Below, piece after piece: positions 6,395 through 12,971 of a DNA stretch of 15,988 nucleotides. The DNA is from Bacilli bacterium. Lineage in GTDB: Bacteria > Bacillota_I > Bacilli_A > RFN20 > CAG-826. Location of the stretch: contig JAEDJP010000023.1 of assembly GCA_016296285.1 (NCBI GenBank), positions 1 to 15,988 on the forward strand, in the 5' to 3' direction. Below the pieces are notes generated by a model that worked only from the letters and a program-made list of their open reading frames with translations, was not told the origin of the DNA and made no database searches. A program made the translations under genes and the position numbers. The stretch's first letter is position 1. The number at the start of each line of letters is the position of its first letter.

Positions 6395-6481
6395 CAATCA
6401 AGTTCATCTTGTGACTCGTTCTTCTGAGCCGAAAGAAAGATATACGCCCCTTTCCTTTTCGTTGCGTCCTTGTTGGGAAAG

Positions 6482-6508
6482 AAAAAAACGGAACCGCATG
6501 GGTTCCGT
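6482..6508 (-). terminator. Terminator of tRNA-Ser
   Basis: On the minus strand ACGGAACC and GGTTCCGT (plus 6488-6495 and 6501-6508) form a stem with a five-base loop, followed by seven T (plus A-run 6482-6488). It lies about 12 bases beyond the tRNA 3' end. Confidence 0.88.
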
Positions 6509-6519
6509 GTTTTGACGAT

Positions 6520-6610
6520 TGGCGGAGGAATGGGGATTCGAACCCCAGCGCCCTGTTACAAGCCTACGAGCTTTCCAAGCCCGCCCCTTCGACCACTTGG
6601 GTATTCCTCC
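6520..6610 (-). tRNA. tRNA-Ser (anticodon GGA)
   Basis: The minus strand folds as a class II tRNA of 91 nt. The acceptor GGAGGAA pairs with TTCCTCC, with discriminator G and encoded CCA. The D stem is CCC/GGG. The anticodon stem CGGGC/GCTCG holds the loop TTGGAAA with anticodon GGA (Ser UCC/UCU). A long variable arm (GCTT with GGGC) is typical of serine tRNAs. The T arm TGGGG/CCCCA has loop TTCGAAT. Confidence 0.97.
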
Positions 6611-6632
6611 GAATGCGCTTGACGCAAAAAGG

Positions 6633-6661
6633 ATTATAGGAGAACGGGGAGCCTTGCGCAA
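6633..6661 (-). promoter_or_regulatory. Promoter of tRNA-Ser
   Basis: On the minus strand TTGCGC (6661-6656) and a perfect TATAAT (6638-6633) are 17 bp apart. The transcript would start about 15 bases before the mature tRNA 5' end. Confidence 0.8.
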
Positions 6662-6690
6662 TGGTTTTTTCACGCCACGCGCGCGAACTA

Positions 6691-6699
6691 TGGTACAAT
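6691..6699 (+). promoter_or_regulatory. Extended -10 promoter just before the pseudouridine synthase
   Basis: TGGTACAAT is an extended -10 (TGn plus TACAAT). It ends ten bases before ATG 6710, and no Shine-Dalgarno lies between, so the 5' leader would be only a few nucleotides or absent. Confidence 0.55.
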
Positions 6700-6709
6700 C
6701 GTCCCGCGT

Positions 6710-7687
6710 ATGAAAGAAACCGTCATCAACAAGGGCAACGCCGGCCAGAAAGCGGAGAAATTCGTCAAGAAATTCCTCCCGGAAGCCCCCCTTGGCTTCA
6801 TCTACAAGGCATTCCGCAAAAAGGACATCAAGGTCAATGGCCACTGGGTCAAGAAAGACCACGTCCTTCAGGAAGGGGACGTCGTCCGCATCTACGTGAC
6901 GGACGCCCAACTCGAGGATTTCCGCAAACCCCGCCCCGCGGAGAAGAAAGAATTCCCCTACGAAATCGCCTACGAGGACGAGAACGTCCTCATCGCGAAC
7001 AAACCCAAGGGCTTACTCGTTTATGGCGATCAAACCGGGGTGCGGGCGACCCTCGGGAACGCCGTCCTCGATTATCTTTACCTCAAGGGGGAATACGATC
7101 CCGCGGACAATAGCTTCACCCCCTCGCCTGCCCACCGCCTCGACCGGAACACCTCCGGCCTTGTTTGCTATGGCAAGACCGATGCCGCCCTCAAGGCCCT
7201 CACGGACCTTTTCAAAGAGCGCGCGGAGATCCAAAAAACGTACCTCGCCCTCGTCGTGGGGGACATCGCCTCTCCCGGCAGGATCGACAAGCCCCTCAAG
7301 AAAGACGCGACCTCGGGCAGGGTCTCGATTTGCCCTCTGGCCCAAGGCGGCAAAACCGCGATCACGGAATATGAGCCCGTGAAGCGGTTCGGGACCTATA
7401 CCTTGGTCCGCTTGCATTTGCTCACGGGGCGCACCCACCAGCTGCGCGTCCACCTCGCCTCGATCCGCCACCCGATCGTCGGGGACGACAAGTACGGCGA
7501 TTTTTCGGTCAACAAGATGGTCAAGTCCCTCACGGGGGAAGAAGGGCAGTTCCTCCATGCCGCGGAACTCCGCTTCGGGAACGTGGATGGAGCCCTATCC
7601 AAGCTGCGCGGCCAAGCCATCGTCGCCCCCATCCCGGCCAACACGAAGGCCGCGATCGATACCCTCACCGCGCGTTCGTCGCTTTGA
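6710..7687 (+). CDS. RluA-family 23S rRNA pseudouridine synthase
   Basis: This 325-aa enzyme isomerises uridine to pseudouridine in 23S rRNA (RluC/RluD group). An N-terminal S4-type RNA-binding domain spans about residues 10-65 (INKGNAGQKAEKFVKKFLP, VKKDHVLQEGDVVRIY). The catalytic domain begins NVLIANKPKGLLVY (92-105). The active-site motif is HRLDRNTSGL (142-151), with nucleophile D145, and TGRTHQLRVHL (239-249) with HPIVGDDKYG follows. Length and domain order are standard. The exact target uridines (955/2504/2580 or 1911/1915/1917) cannot be told from this sequence. The gene is divergent from tRNA-Ser, and their promoters lie back to back. No Shine-Dalgarno precedes the ATG. No convincing terminator follows before the next promoter. 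Confidence 0.93.
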   Translation: MKETVINKGNAGQKAEKFVKKFLPEAPLGFIYKAFRKKDIKVNGHWVKKDHVLQEGDVVRIYVTDAQLEDFRKPRPAEKKEFPYEIAYEDENVLIANKPKGLLVYGDQTGVRATLGNAVLDYLYLKGEYDPADNSFTPSPAHRLDRNTSGLVCYGKTDAALKALTDLFKERAEIQKTYLALVVGDIASPGRIDKPLKKDATSGRVSICPLAQGGKTAITEYEPVKRFGTYTLVRLHLLTGRTHQLRVHLASIRHPIVGDDKYGDFSVNKMVKSLTGEEGQFLHAAELRFGNVDGALSKLRGQAIVAPIPANTKAAIDTLTARSSL

Positions 7688-7709
7688 GCACAATTTCGCG
7701 TTTGGCAAA

Positions 7710-7738
7710 TTGAAGGGCCCGCGCCCGTTCTTTATAAT
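7710..7738 (+). promoter_or_regulatory. Promoter of the phosphoglucomutase gene
   Basis: TTGAAG (7710-7715) and a perfect TATAAT (7733-7738) are 17 bp apart, giving a leader of about 35 nt that contains the Shine-Dalgarno AAAGAGGA at 7766-7773. Confidence 0.75.
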
Positions 7739-7779
7739 AAAGAAAGCAGGCCACGATCGGCCAAGAAAGAGGAACAGCA

Positions 7780-9492
7780 ATGAGTGTTGTGATGGACAAC
7801 CGCGCGCGCTGGCTCGCGTCCCCCCGCGTTTCCGCGGAGGACAAAGCCACTATTTTGGCGATGGATGACTACACGAGGGACGACGCGTTTTTCCAAGACG
7901 TCGAGCTCGGGACCGCGGGGATGCGCGGCAAGCTTGGCCCTGGGACGAACCGCATGAACCTCCATACCGTCGGCAGGGTCTCCGTCGCGTTTGGCCAATA
8001 CGTCCTCTCGACGGCCCACGACGCCGGCAAGAAAGGCATCGTGATCGCCCACGACAACCGCTATTTCTCCCGCCAGTTCGCCGAGCTTTCCGCTCGCATC
8101 TTCAACGAGATGGGCATCCATGCCTTCCTGTTTGATTCCCTCCGCCCGACCCCGGAACTCTCCTTCGCCGTCCGCGAGCTCGGCGCCCAAGGCGGGGTCA
8201 TGATCACCGCTTCGCACAACCCAAAGGAATACAACGGGTACAAAGTCTACGACGAGACGGGTTGCCAACTCGTCCCCGAGAAGGCCGCCAAGATGCTGGC
8301 CTTCGCAGACGCTCTCCCCGACGAGCTTTCTTTCGAGATCCCCCAAGGAAAGGCGAAAGGCAAGACCACGATCCTCGACCCGCGCATCGACGATCATTAT
8401 TGCAAGGCGGTCGAGGGCTGCCAACGCAACCCCGGCCTCGACAAGAAAGGCTTCAAGGTCATCTATACCCCCCAGCATGGCGCGTCTTACGAGAATGCCA
8501 TCCGCGTCTTCCGCGATTGCGGCTACGAGATCATCCCCGTGGTCGAGCAATGCAACCATGACCCCGCTTTCGGGGGCACCAAGAGCCCGAATCCCGAAGT
8601 CGCCGCGGCTTGGGAAAAGACCTTCGAGTACATGACCCGCGAGCACGCGGATTTCGCCGTCATGACCGACCCGGATGGCGACCGCTGCGGCGTCGCTTTC
8701 CTCTCGAGCAAAGGGACCTACGAACGCTTCACGGGCAACGAATCCGCCGCATTGCTCATCGATTACCTCCTTTCCGACATGAAGAAGAAGGGCGATTTGC
8801 CCGCGGATCCCGTGATGTACGACACGATCGTCACGAGCTCGCTTGGCCGCGTCGTCGCCGCCTCGTATGGGGTCAAGACCGAATCCTTCCTCACGGGCTT
8901 CAAGTTCATCGGGAACCGCATCGCCCATTATGAGGAATGCGGCCAGGGCCCGACCTTCGTCTTCGGTTACGAGGAATCCTATGGCTGCCTCGTGAAGCCC
9001 TTCGTCCGCGACAAGGACGGCCTCCAGGCGATCCTTCTCTACACCGAGATGGCTTGCAATTACCATAATGCCGGCATCCCCCTCGATGTCGCCTTCGACA
9101 ACCTGCAGAAGAAGCACGGCTACCACCTCGCCCTCACGAAGGACACCTATTTCGAGGGGATGGAAGGGTCCCGCCTCATGAAAGAGATGATGGCCCGTCT
9201 CCACGAGGAGCCCCTCAAGGAAATCGCGGGCATCCCCGTCGTCAAGGTCGAGGATTACAAGAACCTCGTGTCGGTCTCCGCGGATGGAGTCAAAACCCCA
9301 ATCGAGGGGCTCCCCTCCTCGGATGTCCTCAAATACTTCCTCGAGGATGGGTCCACCGTCTGCGTCCGTCCTTCCGGCACCGAGCCGAAGGTCAAGTTCT
9401 ATCTCGAGGCCGTCGGCAAGGAACGCGATGGTCTCCAAGAGAAGATCGCCGCGCTCGACGCCGGGATCCGCAAGGCCGCCGGTTGCCGTTAA
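7780..9492 (+). CDS. pgcA: Alpha-phosphoglucomutase / phosphomannomutase (alpha-D-phosphohexomutase family)
   Basis: This 570-aa enzyme interconverts hexose 1- and 6-phosphates, feeding UDP-glucose, glycolipid and wall-polymer synthesis. All four family motifs are present: the phosphoserine loop TASHNP (143-148, S145), the metal-binding loop DPDGDR (297-302), the sugar-binding loop GYEES (396-400) and the phosphate-binding loop RPSGTEPK (530-537). The N-terminal GTAGMRG (44-50) is also typical. The length of about 570 residues fits the PgcA-like branch rather than the 450-residue ManB/GlmM branch, which is why glucose phosphate is the preferred substrate; mannose phosphate remains possible. 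The gene has its own strong promoter, a good Shine-Dalgarno before ATG 7780 and a terminator just after the stop. Confidence 0.92.
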   Translation: MSVVMDNRARWLASPRVSAEDKATILAMDDYTRDDAFFQDVELGTAGMRGKLGPGTNRMNLHTVGRVSVAFGQYVLSTAHDAGKKGIVIAHDNRYFSRQFAELSARIFNEMGIHAFLFDSLRPTPELSFAVRELGAQGGVMITASHNPKEYNGYKVYDETGCQLVPEKAAKMLAFADALPDELSFEIPQGKAKGKTTILDPRIDDHYCKAVEGCQRNPGLDKKGFKVIYTPQHGASYENAIRVFRDCGYEIIPVVEQCNHDPAFGGTKSPNPEVAAAWEKTFEYMTREHADFAVMTDPDGDRCGVAFLSSKGTYERFTGNESAALLIDYLLSDMKKKGDLPADPVMYDTIVTSSLGRVVAASYGVKTESFLTGFKFIGNRIAHYEECGQGPTFVFGYEESYGCLVKPFVRDKDGLQAILLYTEMACNYHNAGIPLDVAFDNLQKKHGYHLALTKDTYFEGMEGSRLMKEMMARLHEEPLKEIAGIPVVKVEDYKNLVSVSADGVKTPIEGLPSSDVLKYFLEDGSTVCVRPSGTEPKVKFYLEAVGKERDGLQEKIAALDAGIRKAAGCR

Positions 9493-9497
9493 TCCTT

Positions 9498-9518
9498 AGG
9501 GGCTTCGGCCCCTTTTTT
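9498..9518 (+). terminator. Rho-independent terminator with TTCG loop after pgcA
   Basis: AGGGGC (9498-9503) pairs with GCCCCT (9508-9513) around a stabilising TTCG tetraloop, followed by T-rich sequence. Confidence 0.92.
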
Positions 9519-9571
9519 CGTAAAAGAAGGGGGACGTGTCTTCGAATTCGGTAGTCTCTACGCTGCATAGG

Positions 9572-9600
9572 GTGACAAAGGGAAAGGCCTATCCTATCGT
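9572..9600 (+). promoter_or_regulatory. Promoter of the XRE-type regulator gene
   Basis: GTGACA (9572-9577) and TATCGT (9595-9600) are 17 bp apart, about 25 bases before ATG 9626. Confidence 0.5.
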
Positions 9601-9611
9601 AAAGGCGACCC

Positions 9612-9620
9612 AAGGAGGTG
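9612..9620 (+). promoter_or_regulatory. Shine-Dalgarno deciding the XRE regulator start
   Basis: AAGGAGGTG ends five bases before ATG 9626. It rejects the in-frame ATG 90 bases upstream, which has no such site and lies before the promoter. Confidence 0.88.
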
Positions 9621-9625
9621 CATCC

Positions 9626-10231
9626 ATGGACAGCAAGAAAATCGGAACCTATCTCGCCGCGAAACGCCTTGCAAGAGGCTTGACCCAAGAGCAACTCGCC
9701 GCGCGGATCTACGTGAGCCCCAAAACCATCTCGAAATGGGAGCGGGGGCGCGGCCTTCCCGACGTCTCGAATCTCGAGCCCCTTTGCGAGGCCCTTGGCA
9801 TCTCCGTCGCCGCGCTTCTTCGCGGTCAGGACGAAGCCCCCGTGCTCGACAAGCGAACCGAAAGCGACATCCTGGACCTTCTCCATGACAAGGAGGTGTA
9901 CCGCAAGAGGGTGCACGCCCTTTTGCCCATCGGGGTCCTAAGCCTCGTTTTGACTATCGCGGTCATCGTCTTCGCGAGCTATTACCCGATGGAAGATGAG
10001 CTGCGGTGGGTTTTCATCGGCCTCGGCCTTTTCCTCCTTCTCGTCGCCATCCCCCTTCTTTGCCTGCACGACGTCGAGCTCGGGCGTTTCGTTTGCCCCC
10101 ATTGTGAGAAGAAGTTCCGCCCCTCGATCAAGGCATTCATCCTCGGGCCCCACACCATCCGGAAGCGCTATCTCCGTTGCCCGCATTGTGAGAAACGCGG
10201 CTGGGCACGCTACGAAAAAGACGAAGATTGA
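9626..10231 (+). CDS. Membrane-anchored XRE-family regulator with C-terminal zinc ribbon
   Basis: This 201-aa protein combines three parts. Residues 5-66 are a Cro/CI-type helix-turn-helix (LAAKRLARGLTQEQLAARIY, then SPKTISKWERGRGLP), a DNA-binding domain. Residues 99-119 and 127-147 are two hydrophobic helices joined by a short loop. Residues 155-192 hold two CPHCEK knuckles (C157/C160 and C185/C188) that should bind one zinc. HTH proteins with C-terminal membrane helices are frequent in Bacillota; the zinc ribbon makes this a possible membrane-tethered metal or redox sensor, which is inference. It has its own promoter and Shine-Dalgarno. A polytopic membrane protein starts 60 bases downstream and may be a target or partner. 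Targets are unknown. Confidence 0.88.
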   Translation: MDSKKIGTYLAAKRLARGLTQEQLAARIYVSPKTISKWERGRGLPDVSNLEPLCEALGISVAALLRGQDEAPVLDKRTESDILDLLHDKEVYRKRVHALLPIGVLSLVLTIAVIVFASYYPMEDELRWVFIGLGLFLLLVAIPLLCLHDVELGRFVCPHCEKKFRPSIKAFILGPHTIRKRYLRCPHCEKRGWARYEKDED

Positions 10232-10240
10232 GCCTTTCTC

Positions 10241-10268
10241 TTGCGCGCTTCGACGAACGGGTTACACT
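10241..10268 (+). promoter_or_regulatory. Possible promoter for the eight-helix membrane protein
   Basis: TTGCGC (10241-10246) and TACACT (10263-10268) are 16 bp apart, between the regulator stop and the Shine-Dalgarno AAGGAG (10278-10283). Confidence 0.45.
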
Positions 10269-10291
10269 TGTATCATCAAGGAGTCATCCGC

Positions 10292-11071
10292 ATGAAAAGA
10301 GAAAACAAGATCCGCGCGGCGATGCTTTGGCTGTTTTTCGGCTATTTCGTCGTCCTTCTCGTCGAGAGAATCCTATCCGTTTCCCTATCGCTTTCTCATG
10401 GCGTCCCCCTCTATGGGACCCCGTTCGACGGCTTTGTCTACACGACCGTGTTCCTGAGCATCGTTTCGTTCTTCCTGTATCTGTTCTTGCGTTGCAGGAA
10501 CGCCTTGAAAGGCCTTGTGCGTTATGACGACGCGACGTATGAAGCCATCGACTTCCGCCGCCTCGTCTTCGCCGGGGGCTTGCTCCTCCTAAGCGGGATG
10601 GTCCACACGGAATACACGGTCTCGGGCATCCAGTTCGCTTCCTATGGCCTCTATATCGTCGCCCTGCTTCTCCAAGTCGTCTTGCTTTGCGGGCAGGCGA
10701 GGAACAAGGCCCTCTTGATCCTTTCCTTCGCTTATCTCGTCGCCTTCTCGATGGCGATTCCCGTCGTCTATCCCTCCCTTCTTGCCTACGCCCCGGTCTT
10801 CGAGGCCCTCGAAGGGGTGAGCGCTTATCTCCTTGTCATGATCTTCACGCGTCTTGCGATCGCCTTGTACGAAGGCAAGGAAGATCTTTTCGACTGGCCC
10901 TACATCGCCCTCGCGATCTTGCTTGACGCTTCTCTCATCGCGATGCGTTTCCAAGAAGAAATCAATTGGTTCGTCTTGATTTTCATCGCTTTGTCCGCCT
11001 TGCTTTTCCTCGCGGGTTCGATTCTCAAGGCCGTGAGCAAGAAACGCCCCGGAGAAAACGTCAACCCTTAA
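10292..11071 (+). CDS. Polytopic membrane protein, unknown function
   Basis: This 259-aa protein has about eight hydrophobic segments, at about residues 10-31, 48-66, 90-106, 114-133, 138-160, 170-190, 203-218 and 224-246, with a basic tail (AVSKKRPGENVNP). I recognise no family motif. Start 10292 is chosen because AAGGAG ends eight bases before it; the in-frame ATG 51 bases upstream falls on the possible promoter. It follows the membrane-anchored XRE regulator on the same strand with a 60-base gap, an arrangement often seen for a regulator and its membrane partner. A terminator follows 25 bases after the stop. C-ending codon bias supports a real gene. Confidence 0.8.
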   Translation: MKRENKIRAAMLWLFFGYFVVLLVERILSVSLSLSHGVPLYGTPFDGFVYTTVFLSIVSFFLYLFLRCRNALKGLVRYDDATYEAIDFRRLVFAGGLLLLSGMVHTEYTVSGIQFASYGLYIVALLLQVVLLCGQARNKALLILSFAYLVAFSMAIPVVYPSLLAYAPVFEALEGVSAYLLVMIFTRLAIALYEGKEDLFDWPYIALAILLDASLIAMRFQEEINWFVLIFIALSALLFLAGSILKAVSKKRPGENVNP

Positions 11072-11096
11072 AAGCCTTCCTAAAGGAAAGCCATTG

Positions 11097-11127
11097 AAAA
11101 TCGCCTCGACAAAGTGGCGATTTTTTC
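11097..11127 (+). terminator. Rho-independent terminator after the eight-helix membrane protein
   Basis: AAAATCGCC (11097-11105) pairs with GGCGATTTT (11116-11124) around a ten-base loop, merging into a T run. Confidence 0.82.
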
Positions 11128-11186
11128 TTTACAAATTCGTGATTCGGCCCCAAACTCTTCTCGTTGTGTAACAAGGAGGAAAAACG

Positions 11187-12950
11187 ATGAAGAAAGCATC
11201 CTTGATCCTGGCTTGCTTCTTGGGGTTGAGCCTCGCTTCCTGCGGGGAGCCCGAAGCAGGCAGCGAAACCCTCGATTCAAGCGAGTCGAGTTCCCTGAAC
11301 GAAAGCGGTTCCGAAAGCGAATCGTCTTCGACCCAAACCTATCGCGTTATCTTGCTCGAGACCGGCCCCGGTTTTACGGTGACGTTCTCTTCCTCGACCC
11401 CTGCCGTCGGGGAAACGGTCCTCGTCGACGTCCAGAACCTCATGCCGGGATCCCGCCGCATCGAGGGCGTCACGATGAACGGCAAATCCTTGCAAGGCCA
11501 GAGGACGAACGACCCGACCATCACCCGTTTCGCCTTCCGCATGCCGGAAGGGAAAGACGCGGAAGTCGCCGTCCAGGCCGTTGACGTCTACGCGGTCCGT
11601 TCCGCGGATAAACGCCTCGTCCTTGGCGATATCGGGGAAGGCCTCTTCGCCGCCGGGGAGACCGTCTCGTTCCGTCCCGCGACCGTCGCCGGGTACTATT
11701 ACCAGAACATCCGCCTCCTAGATTCCTCGATCGAACTCAAAGAGAGCGAGGGCGTGTATGCGTTTTCGATGCCGGACAAGGAAGTCATGGTCCTCGCGGA
11801 CTTCGGGCTTCTCGAATATGCCGTCACCTACGAGAAGAGCGATCGTTATTCCATCAGCTTCCCTTCCGGGCAAGCATTTGCCTATCAAGACACCGTCGCC
11901 TTCGAGGTCTTGCCCGCCCGCGAGCAATTCGAGGTCTCCTCGGTAAGCGTCGATGGCAAGGTCCTCACCGGGCGCGATGGCCTTTATTCCTTCGCGATGC
12001 CGGCCTACCCCGTCGAGATTTCCGTTTCCCTTTCCATCCGTAGCCTGAGCCTGAGCCTTGTGCCTTCCACCCATTTCGGGGGAACCCTCTACCTTGACCA
12101 AGGAGAAGAAGGGCTCGTTTCCATCGAAGGCCGCGAGATCTTCGCGGGCGACCGCATCGTCTTGAAGACGAACGCCCGTCAAGGGGTCATCGCCGCGGGA
12201 TATGAGGTCAAGGGCATCGCCCTCGAAGGGAAAGAAAGCGACGGGTCCTATGTTCCCGTCTCCGTCGAAGCCACTCCCGACGCGGAAGGCGGTTTTGCCT
12301 TCGTTTTGCCCGAAAGCCATGGCGCGTACCGCGTGAAGATCCTCGAAGGGGAAGCTCTCCAAATCCCTCAAGGGACCTTTAACGGGGAATCCGTGAGCAA
12401 GAGCGGCTCCAGCCTCTCCCTCGTCGTGAGCGCGGAAGGCTCCTCTTATGGAACGTATGGAGATCCCCTCTTCACCGAGCGCGAAGACGGGGCCGTCACG
12501 ATGCGCGCCTCTTCCGGCTACATCGGCTTGATCAACACCTTGTTCTTCGATGAATCCGGGACCTTCGTCGTCGACCGCCAGATTTCCTCCTCCTTCGATT
12601 GGGGCGATGGCAGTGCCCCCATGGTGAGCAACGTGAGCCCGAAAAACGCGATCAGCCTCCTCTCGAAGGAACCCCTCACGGGCACGAGCGCCCTCTTGAT
12701 GGTGGATCCCACCCTCGCCGGGGATGCCCAATACCTGTCCGCGGTCCTCACCTTCAAGACCGCGAGCCAAACCATGAATGCGTATCTTGATTTCGCCGCC
12801 GACGCGATCGTCTGGGACGTCGAGGTCCTTTCCGAAGGATCTGCCGCCGGCAGCCTCGTCACGGTGAGCAAAGACGGGACCCTCCTCGCTTCCATGACCC
12901 GTAATTCCACCGGAAGCACCTACCACCAAACCTACGCAAACATCGCCTAA
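11187..12950 (+). CDS. Lipoprotein with Ser-rich linker and InlB B-repeat-like modules
   Basis: This 587-aa protein has a lipoprotein signal peptide (MKKASLILACFLGLSLASC, lipobox LASC, lipidated Cys19) and so should be anchored on the outer face of the membrane. Residues 26-49 are a Ser/Glu-rich linker. Four related beta-rich modules follow (about 52-133, 134-208, 209-283, 288-386). Each opens with a Y-x-V strand, has a G-E-T-V or similar turn and closes on an aromatic plus M/L-P motif: FAFRMP, YAFSMP, YSFAMP, FAFVLP. This is the pattern of divergent InlB B-repeats (Flg_new_2-like), seen in many surface proteins. The last 200 residues form a different beta-rich domain of unknown fold. AAGGAGG lies seven bases before the ATG. 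The next lipoprotein starts 21 bases after the stop, so they are probably co-transcribed. Ligand unknown. Confidence 0.85.
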   Translation: MKKASLILACFLGLSLASCGEPEAGSETLDSSESSSLNESGSESESSSTQTYRVILLETGPGFTVTFSSSTPAVGETVLVDVQNLMPGSRRIEGVTMNGKSLQGQRTNDPTITRFAFRMPEGKDAEVAVQAVDVYAVRSADKRLVLGDIGEGLFAAGETVSFRPATVAGYYYQNIRLLDSSIELKESEGVYAFSMPDKEVMVLADFGLLEYAVTYEKSDRYSISFPSGQAFAYQDTVAFEVLPAREQFEVSSVSVDGKVLTGRDGLYSFAMPAYPVEISVSLSIRSLSLSLVPSTHFGGTLYLDQGEEGLVSIEGREIFAGDRIVLKTNARQGVIAAGYEVKGIALEGKESDGSYVPVSVEATPDAEGGFAFVLPESHGAYRVKILEGEALQIPQGTFNGESVSKSGSSLSLVVSAEGSSYGTYGDPLFTEREDGAVTMRASSGYIGLINTLFFDESGTFVVDRQISSSFDWGDGSAPMVSNVSPKNAISLLSKEPLTGTSALLMVDPTLAGDAQYLSAVLTFKTASQTMNAYLDFAADAIVWDVEVLSEGSAAGSLVTVSKDGTLLASMTRNSTGSTYHQTYANIA

Positions 12951-12971
12951 AAACGAAAAGGAGAACGATCT

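Noticed and set aside
5150..6530. tRNA-Ser as an integration site with the ATPase as the inserted island
   Set aside because: I looked for a direct repeat of the tRNA 3' end on the far side of the ATPase (around 5140-5236) and found only a shared CGGAGG. No integrase is present either.
7691..7726. CAATTT/AAATTG and GGGC/GCCC as terminators after the pseudouridine synthase
   Set aside because: The stems are short, no proper T run follows, and both overlap the next gene's promoter. An operator role for CAATTT/AAATTG is possible but unsupported.
7732..9438. Long open frame on the minus strand (about 570 codons) opposite the phosphoglucomutase gene
   Set aside because: The plus-strand protein has all catalytic motifs. 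The antisense frame is a by-product of C-ending codons in GC-rich DNA and gives low-complexity D/E/G/V-rich protein. The same applies to the long minus-strand frames at 11718-13649 and 13659-15371.
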